Below are positions 1 to 5,542 of a stretch of 7,524 bases of DNA, in pieces; position 1 is the first letter of the stretch, and each line of letters begins with the position of its first letter. Source of the stretch: Candidatus Altarchaeales archaeon WOR_SM1_86-2. GTDB lineage: Archaea; Altiarchaeota; Altiarchaeia; IMC4; MCBC01. The notes below the pieces were generated by a model. It saw only the letters and a list, made by a program, of their open reading frames with translations, ran no database searches and was not told where the DNA came from. A program made the position numbers and the translations under genes. The stretch is from the NCBI GenBank assembly GCA_001723855.1, contig MCBC01000136.1, positions 1 to 7,524 on the forward strand. The letters are read 5' to 3'.

Positions 1-184
1 TGCCTGTTGAGAGCATCGCTGAGACAAAATCCAACTCGTCCTTCAACTTCACATTTTTTCGAATACCATCCCAAAGTGTGACTATCGACTGCGTAGATTC
101 CACCTCATAGGTATGGGATATAAGGGTGGTTGTTAAAAATGCTGAGATCTCGTCCGTGTTCGAAGTATTGATGATTTTTATCAT
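1..184 (-). CDS. Unknown protein, N-terminal 61 residues only
   Basis: An open frame begins at an ATG (184-182) and runs off the left edge of the window. The start is well supported: GGAGGG lies about 7 bases upstream, and a TATA-like element with a purine-rich flank lies about 50 bases upstream (231-249). The protein begins MIKIINTSNTDEISAFL and continues hydrophilic and probably helical, with no signal peptide, membrane segment or Cys motif in the visible part. I do not recognise the family. It is transcribed away from the repeat-rich block at 282-532, so it probably marks one edge of the conserved neighbourhood. Only the reading frame and start are seen; the function is unknown. Confidence 0.6.
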   Translation of the reverse strand, partial: MIKIINTSNTDEISAFLTTTLISHTYEVESTQSIVTLWDGIRKNVKLKDELDFVSAMLSTG

Positions 185-230
185 ATCGATTCCCTCCTTA
201 TTATCGAATATTTATTTTGTAATGATATAC

Positions 231-249
231 CCAATATAAATCCCTTTGG
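231..249 (-). promoter_or_regulatory. TATA/BRE-like promoter of the left-edge gene
   Basis: Read on the minus strand this is CCAAAGGGATTTATATTGG: a purine-rich BRE-like stretch followed by TTTATATT. It lies about 50 bases before the ATG at 184, which leaves room for a leader of about 25 bases carrying the GGAGGG ribosome site. Confidence 0.45.
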
Positions 250-281
250 ATTGATATAAAAGCATATATGGGTTTAAAGAA

Positions 282-422
282 GGGCTCGGGGAGCATTTGT
301 GCTTAAGACATTGTTGTGGGCTCAAGGAGATGCTCGAGCTTATGAGGGGTTCAGGGAGAGGTTTGTGCTTAGGGCATTGTTGTGGGCTCAGGGAGACTTT
401 TAAGCTTAAGACACCAGTGTTT
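282..422. repeat. Four imperfect tandem units starting GGGCTCAGGGAGA
   Basis: Units begin near 282, 318, 346 and 384. Each opens with a form of GGGCTCAGGGAGA (GGGCTCGGGGAGC, GGGCTCAAGGAGA, GGGGTTCAGGGAGA, GGGCTCAGGGAGA). Most continue with TTTGTGCTTAAGACATTGTT or a shortened form. Unit lengths are about 36, 28, 38 and 39 bases. The opening GTGGGCTCAGGGAGA is identical to positions 6091-6105, the 3' end of the tRNA-Val gene in the same orientation. The units have no open frame. They may be scars of repeated integration at the tRNA end or an unrelated repeat family; the sequence does not decide. Confidence 0.6.
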
Positions 423-444
423 TCCCAGCATAACTTAAAAGTCT
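394..444. repeat. 11-bp perfect inverted repeat
   Basis: AGACTTTTAAG (394-404) and CTTAAAAGTCT (434-444) are exact complements around a 29-base loop. The right arm shares its last bases with the left arm of the next hairpin (440-491), so the two folds exclude each other. Confidence 0.6.
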
Positions 445-491
445 AGTGGAAAAAGGAATCATACGTTAATTATTTCCTTTTTCCACGGACT
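440..491. repeat. Strong hairpin, 13-bp plus 4-bp stem
   Basis: GTGGAAAAAGGAA (446-458) pairs perfectly with TTCCTTTTTCCAC (474-486) around a 15-base loop. The stem continues outward with AGTC/GACT (440-443/488-491) after a small asymmetric bulge. It could be a bidirectional terminator or the core of a small non-autonomous element. There is no gene directly on either side for it to terminate. Confidence 0.6.
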
Positions 492-532
492 GAGCCCATG
501 TATATAGTATAATGAGAAAAGAATGGGCTCAG
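490..532. repeat. 10-bp perfect inverted repeat with the tRNA-Val acceptor heptamer
   Basis: CTGAGCCCAT (490-499) and ATGGGCTCAG (523-532) are exact complements around a 23-base AT-rich loop (TATATAGTATAATG). The arms contain TGAGCCC/GGGCTCA, the two acceptor-stem strands of the tRNA-Val gene at 6092-6238. The order is 3' strand then 5' strand and no T-arm precedes it, so this is not a tRNA. Confidence 0.55.
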
Positions 533-572
533 CCGCTTTGACTTCTTTTACTATATAAGGATTTGGCGAGGT

Positions 573-580
573 TTTATATA
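573..580 (+). promoter_or_regulatory. TATA box TTTATATA
   Basis: A perfect archaeal box A motif, the first plus-strand promoter candidate before the gene at 822. If used, the leader would be over 200 bases, unusually long for an archaeon. A second box (TTTATAAA, 709-716) is closer and would give a leader of about 80 bases. Confidence 0.4.
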
Positions 581-688
581 GTTACTATCGGAAGTAAAAT
601 ACGGAAAATGGATTAAAATAGGTGAATAGATTTGTGAAATAAGATTATAAGAGATTTTTATTTGAAAAACAATTGGTTTTTAAGGTCG

Positions 689-777
689 TGTCCCTTGATA
701 GGTGATTCTTTATAAAGGACAGGACTTATAACGGTCATAACTGAACGCTTATCACCTTTGGGGGGTCACCACCCAAA
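689..777 (+). other. Structured leader candidate
   Basis: Three inverted repeats occur in sequence: TGTCCCTT/AAGGACA (689-696/715-721, one extra C), GGTGAT/ATCACC (701-706/751-756) and TTTGGG/CCCAAA (757-762/772-777). The first two overlap and could compete. The block lies just upstream of the TTG-start gene at 822, so a cis-acting RNA element is possible. I recognise no known riboswitch. Confidence 0.25.
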
Positions 778-821
778 AACAATAATATCTACCAAATCAT
801 TTCCTATTAGAGGAGATATAT

Positions 822-998
822 TTGACAGAAATCGACGATTTAAGGATACGGGTTGAGAGGTTGGAACAAGAAATAGTGGATATGAAGGGAAATCTATTGG
901 AATATTTAAATATAGATGAATTATCCAAAAAAGTAGCTGACCGTATAGAATCAGAAAAGTTATGGGAGGATAAAAAGTCCACTAATATTGAAAAATGA
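822..998 (+). CDS. Small coiled-coil protein, 58 aa, TTG start
   Basis: The frame opens at TTG (822-824), 5 bases after an AGGAGA ribosome site (811-816), and ends at TGA (996-998). Residues 5-48 form a continuous amphipathic helix with heptad-like spacing (LRIRVERLEQEIVDMKGNLL), then an acidic and lysine-rich tail. There is no Cys, signal peptide or membrane segment. Such short coiled coils usually act by dimerising or binding a partner; no specific role can be read here. It resembles in style, not in sequence, the coiled-coil gene at 6662-6877. The Cys-rich gene at 1115 follows on the same strand with its own promoter-like sequence between. A longer antisense frame covers this stretch but lacks a ribosome site. 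Confidence 0.7.
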   Translation: MTEIDDLRIRVERLEQEIVDMKGNLLEYLNIDELSKKVADRIESEKLWEDKKSTNIEK

Positions 999-1056
999 TA
1001 TGGGTTTATATCAAAATGCTCAAACAAATGAGTGAAAAAGGGGGCACTCCTGATCT

Positions 1057-1080
1057 TTTTAAGGCAACAATATATTAATA
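1057..1080 (+). promoter_or_regulatory. Shared upstream element, copy 1
   Basis: TTTTAAGGCAACAATATATT followed by AATA. It matches 2193-2216 at 21 of 24 positions. AATATATTAATA is TATA-like and would place transcription start about 10 bases before the ATG at 1115. The stretch also ends a tiny frame reading LFKATIY-stop, see findings. Confidence 0.45.
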
Positions 1081-1114
1081 CGAACGCGATATTTCCCAAA
1101 TAGATGGTTAAAAT

Positions 1115-1711
1115 ATGGTTAAAAACTGTCCCATATGTGGAAAATCAATGGCATTTTATGAGGAATATAAGAATTGGTATTGTGTCAATTGTGATAAATA
1201 TCTATCGGAAATCCCTAGGGAATCCACTTTAGAAATTGCTGGTAAAGGCAGATTAATTACTGCCAAGTGCCCGAATTGCGGGGAAATATTGGAACTGCCT
1301 GAGAATTTAGACAGAGCTTTCTGTATGCGCTGTGGCGGAAAAGTTATTATACCAAAGGATGGGACTCATCATAAGGCTGCTATTGCCTGCCCTGAGTGTG
1401 GTGGGAGAGGATATTTTAAATGTGAGGGAAAAAGGGAAAAAGTATTTTGGATCCCCTTTATAGATAAGCTTTTTCTCTACTCATGTAACGGCACAGGTAA
1501 ATGCTCTGGGAGATGGGAGTTCAATTTCCCCTCTTGTAAAAATGGAGTATGCACATCTTGTAAAGGGAAAGGAAAGAAATTTCTCTTAAAATGTGATTAT
1601 TGTGATGGGACTGGAAAATGTATGATCTGTAAAGGAAGTGGTAAATGTACATTTTGTAATGGAACAGGTAAAATACAATGCGAAGCATGCAACGGCACCG
1701 GCTTCAAGTAG
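1115..1711 (+). CDS. Cys-rich zinc protein with DnaJ-like CxxCxGxG repeats, 198 aa
   Basis: The N-terminus has two zinc-ribbon-like pairs: CPIC..CVNC (C5, C8, C23, C26) and CPNC..CMRC (C52, C55, C70, C73). The second half carries repeats of the DnaJ Cys-rich type: CPECGGRG (92-99), CTSCKGKG (146-153), CDYCDGTGKC (160-169), CMICKGSGKC (169-178), CTFCNGTG (178-185) and CEACNGTG (189-196). Four of these run head to tail at 9-11 residue spacing. There is no J domain or substrate-binding domain, so this is not DnaJ itself. Family knowledge says such repeats bind zinc in pairs and often mediate protein contacts. The ATG at 1115 is preferred because the ATG at 1104 is out of frame; no clear ribosome site is seen, so a short leader from the TATA at 1069-1080 is likely. 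The partner and pathway are unknown. Confidence 0.85.
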   Translation: MVKNCPICGKSMAFYEEYKNWYCVNCDKYLSEIPRESTLEIAGKGRLITAKCPNCGEILELPENLDRAFCMRCGGKVIIPKDGTHHKAAIACPECGGRGYFKCEGKREKVFWIPFIDKLFLYSCNGTGKCSGRWEFNFPSCKNGVCTSCKGKGKKFLLKCDYCDGTGKCMICKGSGKCTFCNGTGKIQCEACNGTGFK

Positions 1712-1729
1712 TACGAGGAGTAGAAAGAA

Positions 1730-2214
1730 ATGTCAAACTCCTTAGATTTGAAGACAAAATTAGTAGTGAGTGTAAACGGAAAAATAATACACCCTTTGAA
1801 TCGTTCAATCCATCGTTCAGTACACCTTATGATGTGATACCTTCCATCGAGCCCGAAAATGCCGGATATGTGCAAAAACCTAAAACATTTACCTTCACAA
1901 TGGTTATCGAGACAATTGGCACTGCTGAAGTGGGGCTGACAAAGATGGCAATGGAAGGGAACGATTTTCAAATAGTAGTCACAAAATATGAAGTAAACGA
2001 CCGGGTATTCAAATCGGTAGCCCTCAACAGATGCAAGTTCTATACCCACTGCACAGTTAATGTATATACGCTGTGCAATTGCACTCAGGCCCGACACTTT
2101 TGTTTGCATCTTTTCATTGGGGCTGTGGTTTCGATTTATCTAAGGTCATTAACATGTTCCTTACTCAATCGGGGAATACCTGCATTGTGCCATTTTAAGG
2201 CAACGAAATATTGA
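1730..2214 (+). pseudogene. Frameshifted unknown protein, degraded 3' end
   Basis: An ATG at 1730 follows GAGGAG (1715-1720) and opens MSNSLDLKTKLVVSVNGKII, then reaches a TGA at 1835. Switching by one base within CCCTTT (1792-1797) joins it to a frame that reads convincingly as protein: FESFNPSFSTPYDV, PKTFTFTMVIETIG, LTKMAMEGNDFQIVV, RVFKSVALNRC. The joined product of about 100 residues looks beta-rich. After about 2040 the frame turns Cys/His-rich and stops resembling protein; it ends at 2214 inside the upstream element of the next gene. One base appears missing at 1792-1797, either a true mutation or a sequencing error. I noticed a general resemblance to short phage structural proteins but cannot support it, so no function is given. 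Confidence 0.5.
2050..2084. repeat. Overlapping inverted repeats at the end of the degraded gene
   Basis: TGCACAG (2050-2056) pairs with CTGTGCA (2071-2077), and the perfect palindrome GTGCAATTGCAC (2073-2084) overlaps the right arm. They lie just where the upstream frame stops looking like protein. Confidence 0.45.
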
Positions 2215-2216
2215 TA
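2193..2216 (+). promoter_or_regulatory. Shared upstream element, copy 2
   Basis: TTTTAAGGCAACGAAATATT followed by GATA, matching 1057-1080 at 21 of 24 positions. The AT-rich half lies about 26 bases before the ATG at 2242, the distance expected for leaderless archaeal transcription. Confidence 0.45.
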
Positions 2217-2241
2217 TCCCAATTATACATACAAGACATAC

Positions 2242-2760
2242 ATGACTCCATTGAATAGGATATTAAATGAGTTGGTCGGGTTTGAGTACAGCCAGAGTTT
2301 TAGAAAATATTGGGATTTAGTGGCTTTGATGCAACAAAGGCTGGAAACATTTATTTTGTTAACTGGGATATTAAAGAAGTTTGTCACCAAAGATACTGAG
2401 CTTATGAATCATATCAAGGAAGTAGAAACAGTTCTTCTAGAAACTAATGAGAAAATGATTTCCGGCATGAATCGTACCCTAGATAAGAAAGAAGAATCTT
2501 ACAAAAGATATGATCTTGGAGAGAATATGGAAGAGATATATAAATTATTAGAAAGCACTAACAAATTGGTATTGTCGTTGCAGAATAGTTATAATGAAGC
2601 TTATCATTGTTTCATTGAATTATGGTTAGTGGTTGATGAAGAAGTAAAGATGCCAGCGTTTCCGACATTGCCAGTGATGGAACATATAAGATTTATGGAC
2701 CCAGAAGAACACGATAAATTAAAAGTCAGGAGAATAAAGATAAAAAATAAAAGAAAATGA
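2242..2760 (+). CDS. Unknown helical protein, 172 aa
   Basis: The ATG at 2242 is the first in frame and follows an archaeal-type TATA region at the right distance for a leaderless start; no ribosome site is seen. The protein is mostly charged helix: residues 1-60 contain LNELVGFEYSQSFRKYWDLV, and residues 60-130 look like long amphipathic helices (VETVLLETNEKMI, LLESTNKLVLSLQNSYNEAY). A less helical stretch follows (MPAFPTLPVMEHIRFMDPEE) and a basic tail (KVRRIKIKNKRK) that could bind nucleic acid. There is no signal peptide, Cys cluster or known motif. It has one Cys, unlike its upstream neighbour. It may be co-regulated with the Cys-rich gene through the shared upstream element. I do not recognise the family. 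Confidence 0.7.
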   Translation: MTPLNRILNELVGFEYSQSFRKYWDLVALMQQRLETFILLTGILKKFVTKDTELMNHIKEVETVLLETNEKMISGMNRTLDKKEESYKRYDLGENMEEIYKLLESTNKLVLSLQNSYNEAYHCFIELWLVVDEEVKMPAFPTLPVMEHIRFMDPEEHDKLKVRRIKIKNKRK

Positions 2761-3066
2761 GAGTATTTACACTCCTTCATAAAAGGTCTTATCCTCTTAA
2801 ATCCGTTAAAATGCTCGCCTCGCCTCCTCAAAATTGGGGAACACATCCATATTTGGGTCGCAAAATCCCACCCTGCCATTAGAATCCAGGAATCCTCCAG
2901 TTTTTCACTCCTTAGATCAACTCTATGACCACATGATAAGCCTATTTCTGCGATAATTCAAACCCCCCAGCCAGATAGAGAAAAACCAACAACTCCCCCA
3001 AAATTGCCCGTGGTAGACATAGGAGGAAAGAGAAAAAGATAAATGGAGCATTCTACATGCTGATAT
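2761..3066. other. Intergenic stretch without a supported gene
   Basis: About 300 bases. A weak GAGT/ACTC fold follows the stop codon of the 172-aa gene. Pyrimidine-rich plus-strand tracts (CTCGCCTCGCCTCCTC near 2814-2829) and a CCCCCC run near 2966 are seen. An AGGAGG at about 3022 precedes only a six-codon frame. I see no RNA gene. Confidence 0.5.
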
Positions 3067-3077
3067 GAGGTAAAAAT

Positions 3078-3308
3078 ATGAAATGTTATGTTTGTGCCCA
3101 AGACGGCAAGGAGTCTGATGCTGTGGCCGTCTGCAGTGTCTGTGGAATGGGACTTTGCTTGGACCATGTGATTAGGGATGATATTGTATTCTGGGAAAGA
3201 GAGTTGATAAGAACAGAGATGGCCCAGGAGGGCGATTCACAATATAAAATACCCAAGCGACTTCCCAGGATACTCTGCGAGGAATGCTACAAAGCATTAA
3301 ACCCATAG
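3078..3308 (+). CDS. DUF2180-type small zinc protein, 76 aa
   Basis: Six Cys and one His are arranged as CYVC (C3, C6), CSVCGMGLC (C19, C22, C27), DH (H30) and CEEC (C67, C70), enough for two zinc sites in a treble-clef or RING-like layout. The opening MKCYVC, the VAVCSVCGMGLCLDH block and the closing PRILCEECYKALN match my memory of DUF2180, a family of short archaeal proteins of unknown function. The ATG at 3078 has a GAGG ribosome site 7 bases upstream (3067-3070). It stands alone, with about 300-400 gene-free bases on each side. The role is unknown; a zinc-stabilised adaptor or nucleic-acid binder is a guess. The family call is from memory and was not checked by search. Confidence 0.8.
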   Translation: MKCYVCAQDGKESDAVAVCSVCGMGLCLDHVIRDDIVFWERELIRTEMAQEGDSQYKIPKRLPRILCEECYKALNP

Positions 3309-3734
3309 ATCCCCAAAACCCCCGCCCCGCCTCCCCTTTTGGAGGCACACAAAAAACCATATTTTTGAGACGTTTAAAAGCCTCTAGCCAGTATCTAAAA
3401 AACCACCCATTTTCCTGAGTTCCCCGCCATTCACATTCTGTATGCAACCTATCTTTGACACTTCGTCGATTTTTCGTTATGCGTTATTGCTTAATCATGC
3501 TGTGTCTGCTGAGTGATATGAGATTATGGTTTCCCACAGAGTTGCGTCGGGCTCTAGGAGGGAGGCACGGGTTGAGTATGGAACTGTGAACGCTCCGCTT
3601 TAGATAGTAGAAAGGTTGGATTTTGTGGAGGATTCGTAGAAATAGGTACAAGGTTTTCTGGTAGCATTTATGTTGTCTTTCAGTCAATACAAACATATTT
3701 AATCTTAATTGCATATCCTATCTATGGTGAGAAT
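3309..3734. other. Gene-free region before the CBS gene
   Basis: Apart from the hairpin at 3329-3346 and an AT-rich promoter candidate (CATATTTAATC near 3690-3700), I see no supported gene. Open frames on both strands lack ribosome sites and protein-like composition. The stretch 3500-3600 is richer in G than its surroundings (CGGGCTCTAGGAGGGAGGCA) and could hold a small RNA, but I find no known RNA motif. Confidence 0.4.
3329..3346 (+). terminator. Hairpin GCCTCC/GGAGGC after the DUF2180 gene
   Basis: A perfect 6-bp GC stem with a CCTTTT loop, about 20 bases after the stop codon. The T-rich signal (TATTTTTGAG) follows about 15 bases later. It could serve as a terminator or be a dispersed repeat. 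Confidence 0.4.
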
Positions 3735-4952
3735 GTGGCTAAGAATCTCAGGATAGATGAAATAAGTGCAAAAGACCTGATGGTTACTAAAATCGTAACC
3801 GTTGGTTGCGACGGTCTCCTCTCAGAGGTTATTGGAAAGATGAAGAAGCAGGTTTTTCACGAACTTCCGGTTTTGGATAATGACGGCAGATATATGGGAT
3901 TGGTGAGTTTGGATTTCATTATTAAAAGAAGAAATTTACCCATGACTGCAAGAGTTCGTAACTTGCTCTCCATTCCCCCGGAAGCTACAGAAGATGATAA
4001 TCTGTCCGCATTGGCCGAAAAAATGCTAATGTCTGGAGTAAGAGCGCTACCTGTTCTATCCAAAAACAGACTCGTAGGAATTGTTACCAGAACCGATCTT
4101 GTCCAGGTTCTCTCTTCTGTAAAGGAATTGAAAGATGTTTCCGTAGATTCCATCATGTCTCACTATCCCCTTAGCGTCAAAGAAAGAGACGGAATAAGCA
4201 AAGCAAAGTCTTTGATTCGAGAATTGCATGAGCAGATTATTCCTGTAGTAGATGATAGTGATAGGTTGACCGGAGTTGTTGGCATTAAAGATATTGCACC
4301 TTATCTTTGGGGCGTCAAAACCTTGGAAAAAGATGGATGGAGTAACGGAGAAAGTTATCCCCCAAATATCGAAATTAAAAGTGTTATGCATCGCCCCATT
4401 ACGGTTCCTTTGGGTACAAGTGTGGGAAACGCTACGCAACTGATGTCGGAGCATAGTATAACAAGTGTGATTGTTGTCGATGGTAACAAACCTGTTGGCG
4501 TGGTCACCCAGTTGAATTTGATAGAACTCATCGCAAGTGCGAAGAAGAGAGAAGAAGTGTATGTGCAGATTACTGGTTTGAGTGAAGAAAGCTCTTTCCA
4601 ATTTGACTCCCTCTATACAATAATACAGAACTCATTACAGCGCATTGCGAAGGTTACTGTCCCAACCTTTTTCTCGATGCATGTGGCTCAATACAACATT
4701 GAAACTGGAGCGAGTAAGTATAGCATAAGGATCATTTTCTCGATGCATGTGGCTCAATACAACATTGAAACTGGAGCGAGTAAGTATAGCATAAGGATCA
4801 TACTAAAAGCCTCCAATAAGAGTTTTTATGCCAAAGCCCATGACTGGAATCTGATGAAAGCCACAGATGATGTTATGAACGTGCTGGAAAAAATGGTGAG
4901 AAAGGACAAAGTAAAGAAACGTGATAAGGACAGAGACACTAAAAGAAATTAG
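3735..4952 (+). CDS. Four-CBS protein with HPF/RaiA-like C-terminal domain, 405 aa
   Basis: Four CBS motifs lie in order at about 13-65 (HELPVLDNDGRYMGLVSLDF), 73-127 (VRALPVLSKNRLVGIVTRTD), 136-193 (IIPVVDDSDRLTGVVGIKD) and 213-268 (ITSVIVVDGNKPVGVVTQL). CBS pairs usually bind adenine nucleotides and sense energy state. Residues 275-392 (VYVQITGL, a beta-rich middle, then the helix WNLMKATDDVMNVLEKMVRK) resemble the fold pattern of ribosome hibernation factors. A role as an energy-sensing ribosome-silencing factor, like the CBS-containing archaeal 30S dimerisation factor I recall, is an inference. The start is GTG with GGTGAG just upstream (3726-3731); the ATG two bases earlier is out of frame. 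Residues 313-334 are repeated exactly as 335-356, inside the C-terminal domain; without the repeat the protein would be 383 aa. The basic tail could contact RNA. Confidence 0.85.
   Translation: MAKNLRIDEISAKDLMVTKIVTVGCDGLLSEVIGKMKKQVFHELPVLDNDGRYMGLVSLDFIIKRRNLPMTARVRNLLSIPPEATEDDNLSALAEKMLMSGVRALPVLSKNRLVGIVTRTDLVQVLSSVKELKDVSVDSIMSHYPLSVKERDGISKAKSLIRELHEQIIPVVDDSDRLTGVVGIKDIAPYLWGVKTLEKDGWSNGESYPPNIEIKSVMHRPITVPLGTSVGNATQLMSEHSITSVIVVDGNKPVGVVTQLNLIELIASAKKREEVYVQITGLSEESSFQFDSLYTIIQNSLQRIAKVTVPTFFSMHVAQYNIETGASKYSIRIIFSMHVAQYNIETGASKYSIRIILKASNKSFYAKAHDWNLMKATDDVMNVLEKMVRKDKVKKRDKDRDTKRN
4669..4801 (+). repeat. Perfect 66-bp tandem duplication inside the CBS gene
   Basis: Bases 4669-4735 are identical to 4735-4801, period 66. 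The frame is kept, so 22 residues from FSMHVAQYNIETGASK onward occur twice. Identity extends to synonymous positions, so the event is very recent or an assembly artefact. Confidence 0.95.
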
Positions 4953-4968
4953 TCCAGCATAAATGACC

Positions 4969-4975
4969 TTTTTTT
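4969..4975 (+). terminator. T-run terminator of the CBS gene
   Basis: Seven T residues 17 bases after the stop codon, the usual archaeal termination signal. Confidence 0.5.
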
Positions 4976-5001
4976 ACTAATAAGATTTCGCTCATGATTT
5001 C

Positions 5002-5126
5002 GTTTAACGGCTGGGGGATATGTGAAGTTGCCGAATATAAACGTTTCTCGGCAGAGGCAATTTGGTGAGCAAAGCGAACCCGACCAAAGGCTCTAATCTA
5101 CTAGAGCGTATATCCGCTAGTTAGTT
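5002..5126 (-). repeat. attC-like recombination site (branched fold-back)
   Basis: On the minus strand the order is AACTAAC (R''-like, 5126-5120), GGATATACG (L''-like, 5115-5107), a branched centre, CACATATCC (L'-like, 5024-5016) and GTTAAAC (R'-like, 5008-5002, fits GTTRRRY). The L arms pair over 9 positions with two G-T pairs. The centre forms three arms in a row: AAGTTGCC/GGCAATTT (5025-5032/5056-5063), TTTGGT/ACCAAA (5061-5066/5083-5088, sharing three bases with the previous arm) and GCTCTA/TAGAGC (5090-5095/5102-5107). The length of 125 bp is within the range known for attC. The stop codon of the YkgJ-like gene abuts the R'' box, as in gene cassettes. It could instead be an unrelated dispersed palindromic repeat. 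Confidence 0.55.
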
Positions 5127-5536
5127 TCCTTTTGCGAAGCAAAAGTTGCTTTAGCAAAGTTTGCCAACGCTGGACATTCTTTTTTTTCAGTTTCTATTAA
5201 GGATATTGGGATGTTATTTGGGTAAACCTTGCACATTTGAGGTCTTGGTATTTCTTTATTCTCATACAATAAGCAATAGTATTTTCCATCTCTCTTTTTT
5301 ATCAGTTTTGAACATGGAAATTTATAGGTGACTCTATAAAAATATCATTGTTAGTATTTATTTCCTCTACTACAATCTTATCTGTATTCGGCAGTTTGAA
5401 TCTAAGTGCGGTATCATAATCAACTAATTCTCCAAATTCTTTACAACATTTAGCACATCTTTGACATATTTCGCTTGTTGCGATTTTAGTTGTATTATCC
5501 ATCTTTAAACCTCCCGCATTGGCAAATTGAAACTAA
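5008..5536 (-). mobile_element. Candidate integron gene cassette carrying the YkgJ-like gene
   Basis: The unit would start with TTAGTTTC (5536 downward), reach a ribosome site and ATG within 35 bases, hold one gene, and end in the attC-like site with G at 5008. The 5' boundary GTTAGTT (5537-5531) is the exact reverse complement of the R''-like AACTAAC (5126-5120). That is what circularising a cassette requires. Complementarity extends to 15 of 17 positions (5119-5135 against 5522-5538). No integrase gene is in the window, so it would be a lone cassette. Confidence 0.45.
5117..5502 (-). pseudogene. YkgJ-family Cys-cluster protein, one frameshift
   Basis: The N-terminal frame (ATG at 5502, GGGAGG 7 bases upstream) reads MDNTTKIATSEICQRCAKCC and ends early at 5302. 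The next frame continues with FPCSKLIKKRDGKYYCLLYE and IPRPQMCKVYPNNIP, to a TAG at 5117. Adding one base in the run of five T (minus strand, 5342-5338) gives one 128-aa protein with Cys 13, 16, 19, 20, 64, 77, 91 and 109. The layout CxxCxxCC, then PCxxL, then RPxxCxxYP is the hallmark of the YkgJ (UPF0153) family, thought to bind iron or zinc; its exact biochemical role is unsettled. The full length is normal for the family. The break may be decay, a sequencing error or, less likely, frameshifting; no classic slippery heptamer is in frame. It sits inside the cassette-like unit 5008-5536. Confidence 0.8.
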
Positions 5537-5542
5537 CTCGTT

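Noticed and set aside
282..422. CRISPR array
   Set aside because: The units differ in length (28-39 bases), are degenerate throughout and have no unique spacers.
491..531. Permuted tRNA gene suggested by TGAGCCC before GGGCTCA
   Set aside because: No T-arm (GTTCAAATC-like) precedes TGAGCCC and no D-arm follows GGGCTCA.
797..1099. 100-aa open frame on the minus strand
   Set aside because: It lies opposite the ribosome-site-supported coiled-coil gene at 822-998 and has low-complexity Ser/Phe/Ile composition typical of an antisense frame.
1597..2109. 170-aa minus-strand open frame
   Set aside because: It is antisense to the Cys-rich repeats and to the frameshifted gene; its Cys/His-rich end is the mirror of the CxxCxGxG coding.
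3172..3447. 91-aa minus-strand open frame
   Set aside because: It overlaps the DUF2180 gene and the GC hairpin, with no ribosome site and a composition rich in Trp and Gly from GC-rich noncoding DNA.
3478..3605. Possible transposase tail or small RNA in the G-rich stretch
   Set aside because: The frame ending RREARVEYGTVNAPL has no ribosome site and no motif I can defend; no known RNA signature was found.
5302..5345. Programmed -1 frameshift in the YkgJ gene
   Set aside because: The codons at the T-run (ATT TTT ATA) do not form an in-frame slippery heptamer, and no downstream stimulator was evident; a lost base is simpler.
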